Shown here: positions 20,587-34,129 of the stretch, one piece after another | How the letters are laid out: each line of letters opens with the position of its first letter | How positions within the stretch are numbered: the stretch's first letter is position 1 | Assembly: GCA_029532415.1 (NCBI GenBank) | Contig: JAQOTA010000047.1 | Location: forward strand, 2,480,001-2,544,000 | Length of the DNA: 64,000 nucleotides | Origin: Marasmius tenuissimus | Taxonomy: Eukaryota > Basidiomycota > Agaricomycetes > Agaricales > Marasmiaceae | Reading direction: 5' to 3' | The notes under the pieces: model-generated | What the model saw: the letters and a program-made list of their open reading frames with translations, nothing else | Databases searched by the model: none | Told to the model about the DNA's origin: nothing | Translations under genes and position numbers: made by a program

Positions 20587-21459
20587 CTACTTCTGCGTCT
20601 CCTCTGCCTCAATAAACGATGTAAGCTTCATCGTAAATTCCACCAGTTCCGTACGAAGGCCGGTGTAAAACCTTGACCACTTCTCCATAGCCGTTTCGTC
20701 ACCCGTGTTTATCTTGTATTGTTCCAGGAGAAAGTTGACCTTTTCAGATGCCTCCAAGACTTCCGGGTACTCCTGCCTGAGGGGAGAGTCGGACGGGAGG
20801 AAAGACATGCTTTCGATAACCTTTTCGACAACCTTGACCATAGCTGTCCTGCCGCGACCTATCTCGGAGTCGGGCTCTACGGTTCCTATTTGAAGTACCT
20901 GTCTGTGGTGTTAGAACTTAAATTCTGGGGATGTGATACTTTTAGGGTGCACCGTATGAGATGTTTTCAACTCACCGAAGAAAAAGCTTCAGCCTCAGCG
21001 GGCGGTCGGGCACCAAGGTACAGAATAATCTGGTTTGCCAAGAGATATGCTCTCCAGAAGGACTCCTTATCAGCATTAGGCGGTATAGGTGGCAACTGGA
21101 CGTCCGCTGTCATCTCGAGTGACTTCAGGAGCTGATCTGGCGGGAAGGTGACCGCAGGTTCCCCAGGTGTTGTTCCCGTGGACGTGTTTGATCTCGCATT
21201 CGAGCTGGAAAAGTGCCTAGAAGCATCAATTCTTTGAGATCCGATGCGCATTCCACGGGTAGTATTGCAACAGGCTGATATAACTTGTGAGATTTGTACG
21301 CGTTCTCGGTGACCGGGTGCTAAATTTCAACATACCGGAAGTGATGTGTCGGACTTTTGGATAAACTGACGGCAGCTGACTCTTCAGAACGACATTTGGG
21401 CATAGTCTGACACTTTGTGTCGACCTCAAAACTGAATTTAGTCGCAAGTTCCTGAGCAT
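20587..21459 (-). CDS. mitochondrial protein of unknown function
   Basis: Exons complement 21459-21336, 21274-20976 and 20898-20587 give 244 residues. The N-terminus MLRNLRLNSVLRSTQSVRLC and the following basic, serine-rich segment (RHFSSSNARS) form a mitochondrial targeting sequence. The mature part contains FWRAYLLANQIILYLGARPP and EYPEVLEASEKVNFLLEQY, and is alpha-helical by eye. I do not recognise the family. The acceptor ATATCAG at intron 1 was chosen because it is the only nearby one that keeps the frame. The gene shares a promoter region of about 225 bp with the dienelactone hydrolase gene. Confidence 0.7.
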
Positions 21460-21683
21460 TGTGGCTCTTGTCTGTGTATGTTGGGGTCGGAAGGAAACGC
21501 GTGAAGTCACGCTGGTCACACATGACGCTCTATTTCGGCAAATGCCACTTGAGCACCTGACTCCCGAGACGGGCACCCGCACAATCGCGGGTTGCTTTGA
21601 CTCATGACCATGTACGCGTAGACATTGCTCAACCGTGGTATGAGGAATTTTTCCCATAGACCTCGTCTTGAGTTCTTTCTCCC

Positions 21684-22935
21684 ATGTCGACTGCCAGTGC
21701 TACTCTTGCAGGACCTCCCACCAGCGATCACTGCGTTTCGGGCGTGAAGCACAGCGGAAATCCTGCTGGAAAGCAAATCACCATCGCAAACGTACCAACA
21801 TATATCTCGGAGCCAAAGGATGCTCAGGGCGGGGTAAAGAAAGTCATTCTGTTCTACTCGGATGTGTGGGGTCCTTTCCATATCAATAATCAGCTCCTTC
21901 AAGACTACTTTGCTGAAAACGGTGCGTCTAAATACGACATGATCATTGATATCATTGCGCAATAACAGTACTCCCTTGCGACCTGTAGGGTTTATCGTGG
22001 TCGGAATAGACTATTTCCTGGGAGATCCTATCGGTCTGCATACTGACGAGGCCGGGTTCAACCGCGATGCATGGTTCTCAAAGTCAAGGGCGCAAGCTGA
22101 AAGACTTATACCCGGCTGGTTGGAAGCCGTGCGACAACAGTATGGTGAGCTTCTTGAATTTTTCACCTCGGGATACCCGGGGCGCCCACAAGGTCCACGA
22201 ATTGACCCTTGCAATTCAGGCACCTCTGCCAAATACTCCGCAGTAGGTTCGTAGTCTCGTGGATAACCGAGCCTGGCCATAATTGAATCGGTTCTATCAT
22301 TTCACTTGATAATGTTACTTATCATCAGGTTACTGCTTCGGCGGTCCATACGCTATGGACATCGCTGCCTCTGATTTTGCGGTCGCGGGTTCGTGACGCT
22401 ATACCGCAGATAGTATTCGAAGGAACCTCATGGATCTGATTTGCTAGCCGCTTTCGCTCACCCTGCTGCCCTGACTGAGGATCATTTCCGAAAGGTCAAG
22501 AGTAAGTTCACATCTACCCTAACATAATATGTACGACCCATGCTAACTCTAGATTCGCGTTTCAGAGCCATTGTTCCTTTCGTGTGCTGGTAAGAATCAA
22601 CCCTGCAACTGTGGGGTTTGTGGATACTCAATCGTTATCGTCCACAGAGGATGATCACACGTTTCCACTCGCATCTCGCCGCAGGGGTGAGGACATCCTG
22701 GTGGAGATCAAGGCAAACTACACCATTCAGGTGTTCTCCGGGGTATCGCACGGGTTCGCTGCACGAGGTGACCCCCAAGTTGCGGATATTCGTATGTCGC
22801 AAGCTGTAGTGTCAAATATAGACGCTGACGACACTCTTCATAGGCTGGGCGAAGGAAGAATCTGCGCGAGGTATTATCACCTGGTTCAAGCGGTTCTCTG
22901 GTAATGGTGACAGTACTCGAAGCGCAATGCTGTGA
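21684..22935 (+). CDS. dienelactone hydrolase family protein
   Basis: Eight exons (21684-21921, 21989-22144, 22220-22246, 22329-22388, 22448-22501, 22566-22589, 22648-22791, 22844-22935) give 264 residues. The alpha/beta-hydrolase pattern is complete: VILFYSDVWGPF at the start of the core, VVGIDYFLGDPI, the nucleophile motif GYCFGG (Cys nucleophile), PLFLSCAEDDHTFP with the catalytic Asp, and GVSHGFAARGD with the catalytic His. Members hydrolyse dienelactone and related esters in aromatic catabolism. The exact substrate is not predictable. Several exons are very small (24-60 nt). Confidence 0.88.
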
Positions 22936-24114
22936 TCACATGCCATGTAACCAACAATCATAAGGACAGCATGTATGTTCTTTCAAACTCAAATAGGTAT
23001 TTCTCCCTGTGGCATCTTGTTGGTACAGCGGGACGACCGACGTTTCTCATGCAAGTGGGGTTCCCGCATTCAGTGAGGAGCCGTCATGTGTCGGTATGGG
23101 GGCGTTTTCTCTCATCGGTTTCATTCTCTCGATTACATTCCATCATGCCCTTTCCGAGGACTATCCGGCTCAGACAATTTACATTGCAGTTCCTACGCTG
23201 TCATCCGGAGCTGTAGTGGTTGCTAGATGGACCATCCCAGCTACCGGCGAGCACGGTGTAGGGCCTCGCACGATTATGGCCATTGGTATACCAGTTTCAC
23301 CGAATGCCAAGGATGAGTTATCATCATTTGTTGGGCTAGCCCTTATGTACCGTCTGATACGAGCCGATAACTTCAGGGCCCTCGCAGGCTGCCCTAGGCT
23401 GCCCGAGCTCCTCCACCCCGATGCTCCTATGTTGATCCAGGGGAGATAGTGTGCTTATCTTGGTTTGGACAGATTCTGTGTTTGCGAAGGTATGTGTGTA
23501 CGCTCGTGACTTGTCACTGTGGCGTGCGACTGCTCACGTTCAGCCAGGTAGAAGTATTCAATGATCTCGAACCGTCCCCTTGTCCGATACTGTTCCGGGA
23601 TGCATCTGAGCCTATCCCATTGAAGTGACCGTGCCTGAGGTGAGTAAGAATGTGGAAAAAGAACTCGAAGGATTGGATATGTCGCTTATCTTATTGAATA
23701 ATAGCGCGAGCTGACGCAAACGAAAGATTGATCTCAAACTCAAAACGGATGCGGTGACTTAGGGCTTCCAAAGACAGTCTACTTTCATTCCGACCATCCA
23801 GGACCAGCAATCCATATGGTGGTGATGTACATTTCGTTTTCTAGATTGCCGCATATCCGCAGTCCACAAACCAACTTCATTTCAATCCCGCATACATGGT
23901 TTGTCTTGGCACCTATCTGTCCCTTATCATGGTAACTGACCGCATGGCTCAAGTTCGGTTCTCCAAAGCAAATGGTCGCCTGACCATTGGCTCAGATCTC
24001 TCATGCGCCATCATATCCTATCCTATTTAAAAGGTTCTTGGGCCAATTTCCAAGCTCTTTGAAGCCCGTCCCAAGCCTTCCTGGTCCCGCAAATTTTCGA
24101 ATTTGTGAAACGCC
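22936..24114. other. intergenic region with one unexplained frame
   Basis: A plus-strand frame from 23009 to 23449 (146 codons) contains AFSLIGFILSITFHHALSED and later hydrophobic parts. It has no recognisable domain, no convincing start and no splice context, so it is not called. The last 200 bases should hold the transporter promoter. Confidence 0.4.
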
Positions 24115-27100
24115 ATGGCTCTCCCGACGCTTCATAGTGACGCCAAGCTGCCATCGTACGACGAGAAGGACAAGCCAAGTCCTCGGGACTCGCTCGTCGA
24201 CGATGAGAAGGCCATTCCTCGGGGTCAAAACGAAGGAATTCCTGGGGTCGACACCGAGGTGGAGGAGGTGTACGCCGAAGGTCCCCGACTCATTGACTTG
24301 GGTGAAGACGGAAAGGAGAGACCCATCGGTACGTCGTCGAAGCGTCTACCTCACGGACCGATGCTCACTTCCCCTGCTGGCAGAATCCGACGCGGACTAC
24401 AGTATTCGTCTCATCTCGCTCGAAGACGACCCCAATCTGCCGATCTTCACGTTCAGGATGTGGTTCCTTGGCCTTGGGCTGGCCTGCTTCGGTGCTGTTC
24501 TCGGACAGATCTTCGTGAGTACTCAGTTTACTTTGGCCTTGGCCCTTGGTTGTCAGGACTGGCTAACATCTTAACCACCAGTATTTCCGTCCCCAAACGG
24601 CAAGTGTAGCGCCCCAGGTTTTGAACGTTACCCTGATTCCTTGTAATTCAGATCGATGTCAGCATTCTATTCATCCAGGTATGTTCGTGTGTTATCACCG
24701 ACGATGGCCGTCTTGGCTCAATCATGTTTGACAGATCGTCTCCTACATCCTCGGGAAGGTGCTTGCGGCCCTTTGACAACAAATCCCGTTTCCTGATTCA
24801 GTCTGTGAACTATTCTAGGCTCTCGAAGAAGTACTCCCTGGCCCGAACCCAGAAGCCCGCTTCCAAACCTCTGACACTTGGTTCTGGAGATTCCTCAACC
24901 CCTCGCCGTTTAGTACGTTCAGCATTTTCGTTCTCAACTCAAAGTTCTAAACACTGTCCTTAGACATTAAGGAGCATGTCGCTATCACTATCATGTCCTC
25001 TACGGCTTCGCTGTCGGCCAAAGCAATCAGCATTTTCGCGGCTCAGGATCTTTACTACAACGTCCGCCCCAACGCTGCTGTTGGAATCTTCACGTAAGAT
25101 ATCCGTTCAACTTCCTCGGACGCCATCTAACACTTTTCTCAGCCTCATTTCGACTCAATTGATTGGTTATGGAATGGCTGGTAAGTGGCGCTTCGCGTCA
25201 TGGGAGCTCGGCGATTAACCGGGTTCTGCAGGTATTTTGCGCAAGTTCTTAGTGTACCCGACATTCGCTGTTTATCCTCAAGTTATTCCGACCGTTCAAC
25301 TGTTCGATGTGAGTGCGCTTGTGCTCACTACTGTTTGCCATCTCACCGGTGAGTACGAAACAGGCACTTCATCGAGGACAGCACGCTTTGGCACAGAAGA
25401 AACGTACCAAGTTTTTCTGGACAGTCTTCATCGGTATTTTCATTTGGGAATGGTTCCCTGTAAGTGCCATCACCGTCGTCATATCTTTGCCACCTCACAG
25501 GCTAAACCTTTCTTGTGCAGGAATACATTGCTCCGTGCGTCATATGTTCTTCCGCTTCTCATGCGCCCCACTCACTCCTCCAATAGTACCCTCACTGGTA
25601 TCAGCATCTTCTGTTTGGCCAACCAGAAGTCCGCCTGGTTCACCCGTATCTTCGGTGGGGCGGCCGGTAACGAAGGTCTTGGTGCATTCTCCATCTGTTT
25701 GGACTGGGTCTACGTCGGTTCTGGAGGTGGATCCATTGGAGCACTTTTCACGCCCTTGTCTACCCAGCTTTCGCTCTATGCTGGATGTGCTGTTTGCATG
25801 TACGTCTACTTACGGCCATGCAAAGAAAAGCCCCGGATGCTAATTTAGCGCTCATATAGGATCGCCTTCTGCGCGTGCTATGCCACCAACACCTGGAACG
25901 CTCAGAACTTCCCCTTCTTGACCCAGCTTTTGTTCTTCGAGAACGGCACGGAGTACGATCAGCTCGCTATCTTGAACGACAAACTTGAGCTCGATTACGA
26001 GAAGCTTGAGGCAGTCGTGAGTGTATCATGCCATGTCCGGTACGAGTCGTTTGTTGATCTTGGCTGTCGAAGGGTCTTCCTTGGTACGCTGCTTCCCAGC
26101 TGCTCTACAAGATCAGCCGGACGATGTACATTGGAGGTAAGTCAAACGTCTAAACTTCGCAACGATTGGCATCTAATGTTATGTTCAGCTGCCATCACCC
26201 ACTTCCTTCTCTGGTACGGACCTACCATGTGGTCGATCATGAAGAACCGCTCTGTGAGCTCAGGCCTCCGCTGAATCGAGTATCCGTACTCACTCTTCAA
26301 CAGGAAAGCCTCGACCCCCACTACATCAAGATGAAGGTTTGTCACCCCCGAAGGTTTGTCTTGGACTGGTCTGAACTTGGTGTTCCCATAGATATACAAA
26401 GAAGTCTCTCACTGGGTTTATATCGGTCTCTTCGTTGTTTGCGCTGGTATCGGAATTGGAACCTGTTACGCCGCCAATTCTGGCCTACCCGCATGGGCAA
26501 CCATTGTTGCGCTCCTGTTCGCCTGGATCTTCGTCCCCGTCATTGGAACTGTAAGTGCCAATCCGTCCACGTCGAGCTATGTATCTGAAGATTGGGCTAG
26601 CTCAACGCCACTGTCGGATATGCGCCGAGTATTGAGGTCATGATTCAAGTAAGTGCCATCTCGCTGATGCGTGCCTGGAACCGCTAACTGAATCCGCTCC
26701 TTCGATCAGATGCTTGGTGGGGCCATCGTTCCCGGAAAACCCGTCGCCAACATGTACTTCTCCGCCTACGGATACAACCCTGTCTATCAATCGTACAAGC
26801 TTATGCAGGACTTGAAGATTGGCCAGTACACCAAGCTTCCTCCCCGCGTTACGTTCAGCATGCAGATGATCGGAACCATCATTGTATGCCTTTCATTTCG
26901 AGAGAGCGACTGAGTGGTTACTTACACCGGTGTTCTTTCTTATAGGGTGGCCTCTTGAATTACATTATCATGGCTGTATGTCGTCTCGTTCGTCCTGTTG
27001 AACGAACACTGCTAACTCGATTTCAGACCGTCATCTCTTCTCAACGCGAGATTTTGAGGGCTGTTCAAGGAACAAACGTCTGGTCCGGTCAACAAGTAAG

Positions 27101-27902
27101 ATTGCCACTACCCGATCTATATTCGTGTTGTTCATGGTCTCCCCCAGGTGCAATCCTTCAACAGTGCCGCCGTCGCATGGGGTGCTCTTGGTAAGCCACT
27201 TTATGCTACAGGAACCCGTTATGGAGTACGTCCATCTCTTCTTTCCTGCTGTCGGGCATCTAGCTAATCCTATAATTCGCAGTTCGTCCCGTACATGCTC
27301 CTCGTTGGTCTCGGCTGGCCTATTCCCTTCTGGCTTCTGCACAGATGGTACCCGAAGGTTGGCTTTAACAACGTATTCACCCCCATCTTGGTCGCCGAGC
27401 TCGGTTATCTCTCCGTCGGAATCAACTCGAGTATCTTCACCACTTTCTGTCTCGCTGTGTTCTCGCAGTACTACCTGCGCAAGTCAGTGTCTTTCTCTCT
27501 TACTATCAATACAAACAATACTAAACCCCCTGTTCCAGGTACCGCGCTACATGGTTCCGAAAGTACAAGTAAGGATAGGACAGTTGATCTCAAACTGAAT
27601 GGTGGAACTAACGATTATTCTCGAAGCTTCTTGATGAGTGCCGCCCTCGACGGAGGAACCTCCGTGCGTGCCTTTTCCGCTCCCTTCTATCTGTCTAATT
27701 TTATTCACGTCCCACACGAACAGATCATGGTTTTCATCTATACTTTTGCTGTCGGTGGTGCCGGCGGGAAAGTGGTACCTTTCCCGAACTGGGCTTTGGT
27801 AAGAACCCGCCTTTACGTGCAACGATCAAAGTGCTTACGAGTATCGACACATTACAGAACCCCAAAGGAAACCCAGACTACTGCCTGCGTCTCTCGAACT
27901 GA
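24115..27902 (+). CDS. oligopeptide transporter, OPT family
   Basis: A gene with many small exons, running from the ATG at 24115 to the TGA at 27900-27902. It begins MALPTLHSDAKLPSYDEKD, a charged cytosolic tail, then ESDADYSIRLISLEDDPNLP and FRMWFLGLGLACFGAVLG. Further exons show FLNPSPF plus NIKEHVAITIM, AVGIFTLISTQLIGYGMAG, YPTFAVYPQVIPTVQLFD, the family signature YTKLPPRVTF (KIPPR-type), and WPIPFWLLHRWYPKVGFNN. The last codons read NPKGNPDYCLRLSN. Members are proton-coupled importers of tetra- and pentapeptides or glutathione in the plasma membrane, with 12-16 helices. I have not fixed every intron. The last donor, after NWAL, leads into the final exon that begins near 27858. Confidence 0.9.
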
Positions 27903-28133
27903 TAGTTTCATGTATATCATATCTTTTCACTCGGGCACATTGATGATCGGGATGATATCCTCTCTGAGGGTCTACGACTTTGTCACGCCTCGCATAATGA
28001 GGTATTCATAGGGAACTAATACATACTAAAATACATTCAACTCTACGCACAAACTCTGATATCGTACACGGAGACATTAGTTATTGTGAGAGGGTGAGAG
28101 GGTAAGAGGGTAAGAGGGTAAGAGTGCCATCAT

Positions 28134-30772
28134 CTACTTTGAAACCTTGATCTGCTCGAATTCCTTTTCGAACTCCTCAATCGCGTCCAGCGTGGCCATG
28201 AAATGCTGGAAACTAAGTTTCTCTCCTTTTCCGACTGCTAATGACTGTGCCGTCTTCGCCGCGTTCTTGATTTGCCTTCCGTTTATATCACGCTTCGCGA
28301 GCACCTCAATTTGTTCTGGTGTAACGGTGTCCAGAGATCCGACTTTCCTGAGGAAGGCTTCCCAAATCTTGATCTTGGATTCAAGAGGAAGGTGCGTGAA
28401 GTGCAGCGCAACGTGGATTCGAGATAAGAAAGCCTCGTCAAAAGCTTTCACGCGATTCGTGGTAAGGAACAAGATGCCTCGGTAGTATTCAACGTGACGA
28501 AGGCTGGCAGATCCAGGTTAGCGAGGGAGCGAGAACGTTTTTGTGATCGAGAAACACTCACAATACGGCAACCATGGCATTCCGGTCGAGGTCGTGTAGC
28601 GAACGTTCTTCTAAGAAAACGTCGGCCTGAGCGAGTGGACGAGTCAGCAAGCGTTTCCCCGAGTCAGCCCAGCCGGGGGCCTGCGTACCTCGTCAATGAG
28701 AACGATAGCTTTCCACGCGGTAGCAACTTCGAACACTCTCTCGAGAGCGCCATCCAGTTTCGCAGAATCAGTACCGAGGTCGCCAGCTCCAACCAGATAG
28801 AGGGGTCGTTTAACGTGTTCGCTCGTAGCTTCGGCCGAGAAGGTTTTGCCTACAACCGGGCAAAGGTGAGAGGATAACGGGACGAGAGGAACTGAACGGC
28901 GTACCAACACCGGGAGGTCCAAACAGGTTCACAACTAGTCCATGCCCCTTGCCTTTGACGAAGTCGTCAAAACCGAGTTCCCTGTGATGTGCGTCAACTA
29001 GGGCCTGGAGCAAATCCTTACGACCCTCCGGTAGAACCAAGTTTTCGAAGGCCTCCTGGTTCCATTGAACAGGCCTAATTTTCTCTACATCGAATTCCAC
29101 TGGAAAACTGACGTGAGTGAAGCGTTCAAGTCGACGAAGGAGCAAACTTACGCCACAATTTGTCGGTAAGGCTAAACCCGTACACGACGGGCGAAGTGAG
29201 CAGTAATTCCTCTTCTGTTAGCTCAGGTTTTTCATCGTCCCCTGCGGCGTTGTTTTTCCTTTGAACGAAACCACCTGCAATGGAAGAATGAGTGCTATGT
29301 CAGGGAGGGCCAGTAAATAGGAACGAGCTATTTGCGAAACCGTCTTCAGGCGACATGGGAGGGGGCAGCGGGTTCCCGTACGAATCCACGGTCATACTTC
29401 TCATTCTTCCCGGGGGGCTGACTGGAACTAGACCGGAAGGTGCCACAGGACTCGGATACTTGTAGTTGGGATTGAAACGTTTGAACATTGCTGTATATAA
29501 ACAGGATAAGAGTTGAGATGGATGTGATCAAACAGGAAGACGTACCTCGATCGACCATCATCCTGCCTTTGACGACATGCCTCAAGATCCTTCCCTGCTC
29601 GCCCCTCAGTGCACCAATACCATCGAACTCCATGTGATGCACTCCGATGAGGTCGACCCATTTCTTTCCACGTGCCAAAACCCTTTCCTTGACCGCGTCG
29701 TAGTCCTTATGATATTTCAAAGGATACGCGTCCAGTTCATGCATCGGGATCGTACCCTTAAAGGCAGGAAGAATGATCATTGACTGGACCTTGCCTGGTT
29801 TGACTGTTGCAGTGATGTGCTGATCCACTAGATCCACTGACTCCGTGTTCACTTGGTAGAACGAGCAATTGGGAGTGATAACACGGTTCCAGGAGGTGAG
29901 TTTGAAAAGCCGTGGTCCACCCGTCACCGCACATTGGGCTACAAGAAGGGTGCCAGGTACGAGGATGGCATACAGCAAGTCAAAGGAAGTCTCTCGATGA
30001 GCTTTGTGCGACTCGATACGTCGGATGGTAGCTTGGAAATCCGTATGAAGGAACGACAGTAGAAGGTCGACGGAGGAGAGAATGTGATTTTCCATCACGG
30101 TTCGCTTCTTCGCACGTAGAGTATCACGATAGGCGGTAAACTCTTCAAGGTACGTGAGGAACATCTCGTGGCCAACCTGAAGAAATATTGTTGAGAGATC
30201 GGGGATAGTTAACGAACATGATGAAGGGCCTCACCTCGAGAGGATCTGAATTCCATGATATCCCGGGCCACGTTCCAATGATATCCCTGCATGCCTTGAT
30301 AAGGTATTCGCTCTTCAGCACAATTTTGAATGTGGGTTCCTGGTCTTCCTCGCGGGGTATCGTCCGCACAAGACTGTCAGAGGGAACGGATTACTCGACC
30401 ATACCCAAACGTATAATGATCCGAAAGGTCTTACACGAAGTTGAAGTCCTTCCACATGCCGCTAGAACCGCGTCCAATGAGATGTGAAGACTCCACAGTA
30501 ACCTTGGAACTGGTGTTCTGAAGTGAGAAAAAGATCAGCAAGGAAGATCCTCTATGGCATCGAGAACGACTACACACCCGATATTTCCACTCTCGTGACC
30601 ACCTGCTATAGTAGTAATCTACGCGTTTAATCTTGTGTGATGGAGGTTCCAGTACTTCTTCAGCTGCAGTGGCCGTGTTCTCTGAAGTACCATCCTCCTT
30701 CTCCGCGAAGAAAGAAGGCCCAGCGCCATCGTCGAGCTTCTTGCCCATCATAGAGGAGAATCGACGATGCAT
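28134..30772 (-). CDS. AAA ATPase with long N-terminal region (copy 1)
   Basis: A multi-exon minus-strand gene from ATG 30772 (MHRRFSSMMGKKLDD) to the stop at 28134. The N-terminal region includes KRVDYYYSRWSRE, VGHEMFLTYLEEFTAYRD and ARGKKWVDLIGVHHMEFDG, as in the DUF7025-like region of many fungal AAA proteins. The AAA core has Walker A, GPPGVGKTFSAEATSEH, split by an intron between G and K, then VGAGDLG, Walker B AIVLIDE, and FLTTNRVKAFDEAFLSRIHVALHF with sensor 1 and an Arg-finger position. The C-terminal lid ends DINGRQIKNAAKTAQSLA...EFEKEFEQIKVSK. ATP-driven remodelling is expected. The substrate is unknown. It is a tandem paralogue of the gene at 31460-34129. Confidence 0.85.
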
Positions 30773-31256
30773 TGCAAAGGGTAAAGATGAAGAGGTTTAA
30801 AGACGAGGCTTAGGGAAGGAGCGTGGGTTGAGGAGTCCTTTGATTTGATCCATATATGAAGGATTGAAAAGGTGTTAAACGTCACAGTTTTGGCTGTGCA
30901 CTCTGGCGCCTACATAATCCACCCAACATCGAGTCATGCCACGATTGCCCCACGACGCGCTCAGACCAGAGATGGTTCTCCCGCGCAACGTTGTGAGAGA
31001 ATGACGCGCAAATTTAGCTTGATTGGCAGCAAGAAGACGGAGAGGCTCACGCCATGGCCATATCCGCGCAATCCAGCGCCCCCAGTAAGAGAATAGGCGA
31101 TGCTGTGTCAATGGCTGCGCCGAATAACGATAATTCTCTCCAGAACATTAATATCCAAGGCGGTACCGCTCTGATCAGATTCGAGACCTGAGTTCAATGT
31201 ACATTCCTGTCGGCACTGTCGACATTACCCAAATACCATGGCACTCCTTTCCGCAA
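30773..31256. other. upstream flank of AAA copy 1
   Basis: This stretch matches 34130-34500 upstream of copy 2: CTCTCCCGCGC, GTAAATTTAGC, ACGCCATGGCC, GCGGTACCGCTCTGATCA against GCGTTACCGCTCATCA. It is part of the duplicated unit and presumably the promoter. No gene. Confidence 0.6.
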
Positions 31257-31279
31257 CCTGCCTGCGTTTCTCGAGCTGA
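31257..31279 (+). pseudogene. duplicated footprint of the transporter's last codons
   Basis: CTGCCTGCGTTTCTCGAGCTGA encodes CLRFS-S and a stop, matching CLRLSN-stop at the end of the transporter at 27881-27902. The similarity continues through the shared 3' flank (GGGTCTACGACTTTGTCA) into AAA copy 2. It marks one end of the tandem duplication and has no coding role. Confidence 0.8.
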
Positions 31280-31459
31280 TCGCTTCACGTATATGGCATC
31301 TTTCCACTCGGGCACATCATGACTGGAATGACATTAACCCCGAGGGTCTACGACTTTGTCAGAGGTATCCATGGGAGAAAGATACGCACTAAAATACATT
31401 AAATTCCACGCGCACACTCGATATCGTACACGTTTACAAGAGACTTGAGACGCTGTCAC

Positions 31460-34129
31460 CTACTTCGAAACCTTGATCTTCTCGAAATCCTTTTCGAACC
31501 CCTCAATCGCGTCCAGCGTAGCCATGAAATGTTCGAAACTGAGTTGTTCTCCTTTCCCAACTGCCAAAGACTGTGCCGTCTTTACGGCGTTCTTGATCTG
31601 TCTTCCGTTTATATCACGCTTCGCGAGCACCTCGATCTGTTCTCCAGTAATAGTGTCCATAGGCCCAACCTTCGTGAGGAAGGCTTCCCAGATCTTAATC
31701 TTGGATTCGAGGGAGAGGTGCATGAAGTGCAGGGCGACGTGGATTCGAGATAGGAAGGCTTCGTCAAAAGCCTTGACGCGATTCGTGGTGAGGAACAAGA
31801 TGCCTCGGTAGTATTCAACGTGACGAAGGCTGGCGATGCAAGTCAGCGAGGGAGCGAGAACACGGTTCACGAACACTCACAACACGGCTACCATGGCGTT
31901 TCGGTGGAGTTCGTGTAGTGAGCGTTCTTCGAGGAAAACGTCGGCCTGGGCGAGCAGAGGGATCAGTGAGTGTTTCCCAGATTCGACCAGTCGTGGGACT
32001 GCGTACCTCGTCAATGAGAACGATGGCTTTCCAAGCCGTGGCAACTTCGAACACTCTCTCGAGAGCGTGATCCAGCGTCGTAGGCTGGGTGGTGAGGTCG
32101 CCAGCTCCGACAAGGTAGAGAGGCCGTTTGACGTGTTCGCTCGTAGCTTCTGCCGAAAAGGTTTTGCCTACAGCCGGCCGAAGATTAGAAGTTGCCGGAA
32201 AGGTAGCAGCTAGACAACGTACCAACACCAGGAGGCCCAAATAGGTTCACAACTAGACCATGTCCCTTTCCTTTGATGAAGTCATCGAAACCAAGTTCCC
32301 TGTGATGTGCTTCAACCAGGGCTTGAAGTAAACTCTTGCGACCGTCCGGGAGAACCAGATTTTCGAAGGCTTCCTGGTTCCATTGCACAGGCCTGATTTT
32401 CTCTACATCGAATTCCACTAAAAGACCGGTGTGAGCGAAGCGTTCAAACCATTGTAGAAACAGTCCTACACCATAATTTATCGGTCAGGCTAAATCCGTA
32501 TACAGTGGGTGAGGTGAGCAACAATTCTTCTTCTGATAGCTCAGTTTTTTCCACGTCTCCCGCGCCGCGGGATTTCCTTTGTACGAAGTCGCCTATAATT
32601 GGGGAGTAAGCGCTATGTCAGTGACAGCCAGCGATTGTGAACGAACCATTTGCGAAACCCCCAGGCGGTGGCATAGGAGGGGCATGGGAGGGCATCGAGT
32701 GCGTTGGGTACATATGGGGCATTGAGGGCACTGGATGGTCATAACCATCAATGGGCATCGCCGAGTAGTCGTACACCGGAACTGGGCCGTAAGGCGCTAC
32801 AGGAGCCGGATACTTGTAGTTGGGATTGAAACGTTTGAACGTTGCTGTAGATGTTGAGCACGGGGGCCAAAGTGAAGGAGGTTGAACACGACACACCTCG
32901 ATCGACCATCATCCTGCCTTTGATGACATGTCTTACAAGCTTTCCGTGCTCGTTCTTGAACACACCGATACCATCAAACTCCTTGTGGTGCACCCCAATG
33001 AGGTCGACCCATTTCTTCCCGCGAGCCAGAACCCTTTCTTCAACCGCGTCGCGGTCCTTATGATATCTCAAAGGATACGCGTCCAATTCATGCATAGGAA
33101 TCGTACCCTTGAAGCTGGGAAGAACAATCGTTGACTGGACCTTACCTGCTTTGACCGTTGAAGTGATATGCTGATCCACTAGGTCTACCGACTCCACGTT
33201 CACTTGGTAAAATGAATGGAGGGGGGTGACAACGCGATTCCAGGAGACGAGTTTGAAAAGTCGTGGCCCACCAGTGATCGCACACTGGGCTACAAGAAGG
33301 GTACCAGGTACGAGAATGGCGTACAGCAAGTCGAAGGAGGTCTCTTGATGAGCTTTGTGCGACTCAATACGTCGTATCGTGGCCTGGAAGTCCGTATGGA
33401 GGAACTTCAACAGAAGGTCGACGGAGGAGAGAATGTGGTTTTCCATCGTGGTTCGCTTTTTAGCACGAAGTGTATCGCGATAAGCGGTGAACTCTTCGAG
33501 GTACGTCAGGAACATCTCGTGACCAACCTGAAGGTAGAAATGTTATTAACATATCAGGGCTGGTTGGCGAACACAACAAAGGGTCTCACCTCAAGAGGAT
33601 CTGAATTCCATGATATTCCAGGCCATGTTCCAATGACATCCTTGCATGCCTTGACAAGGTATCCGCTCTTGAGCACAATCTTAAAAGAGGGTTCCCCATC
33701 TTCCTCGCGGGGTATTGTCCGCACAAGACTGTCAAAGGAGGAAGTGTATAAATGAGCCATTCACAAACAAGCAGCAATTCAAAATATCTTACACAAAGTT
33801 GAAGTCCTTCCAATCGCCACCGGAGCTGCGTCCGACGAGATATGAGGACTCGACGGTGACTTTCGAATTGGTGTTCTGAAGTGCGAAATAGTTAGCCAAG
33901 AGGGTATTTTGTAGCTTCGAGAACGACTAGATACTCGGTACTTCCAGTCTCGCGACCACCTGCTGTAGTAGTGATCCACACGTTTGATCTTGAGCGAAGG
34001 AGGTTCCAGTGCTCCTTCATCTACAGTAGCCGTGTTTTCCGAAGCGCCATCGTCCTTCTCCACGGACGGAGAAGGTTCAGCACCGTCGTCGGGCCCCTTG
34101 CCCATCATGGAAGAGAATCGTCGATGCAT
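31460..34129 (-). CDS. AAA ATPase with long N-terminal region (copy 2)
   Basis: This copy is collinear with the gene at 28134-30772. The start is MHRRFSSMMGKGPDDGAEPSP at 34129. The body includes KRVDHYYSRWSRD, FLTYLEEFTAYRDTLRAKKR, ARGKKWVDLIGVHHKEFDG, GKTFSAEATSEHVKRPLYLV, AIVLIDE, ADVFLEERSLHELHRNAMV, FLTTNRVKAFDEAFLSRIHVAL, and the end FEKDFEKIKVSK. Intron positions look the same as in copy 1. The most visible divergence is in the proline-rich linker before the AAA core, PYGPVPVYDYSAMPIDGYD here against PSGLVPVSPPGRMRSMTVD in copy 1. Both copies look intact. Confidence 0.85.

Noticed and set aside
23009..23449. 146-codon plus-strand frame between the hydrolase and the transporter
   Set aside because: No recognisable family and no splice partners; the hydrophobic parts are not convincing membrane helices. 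Left as unexplained.
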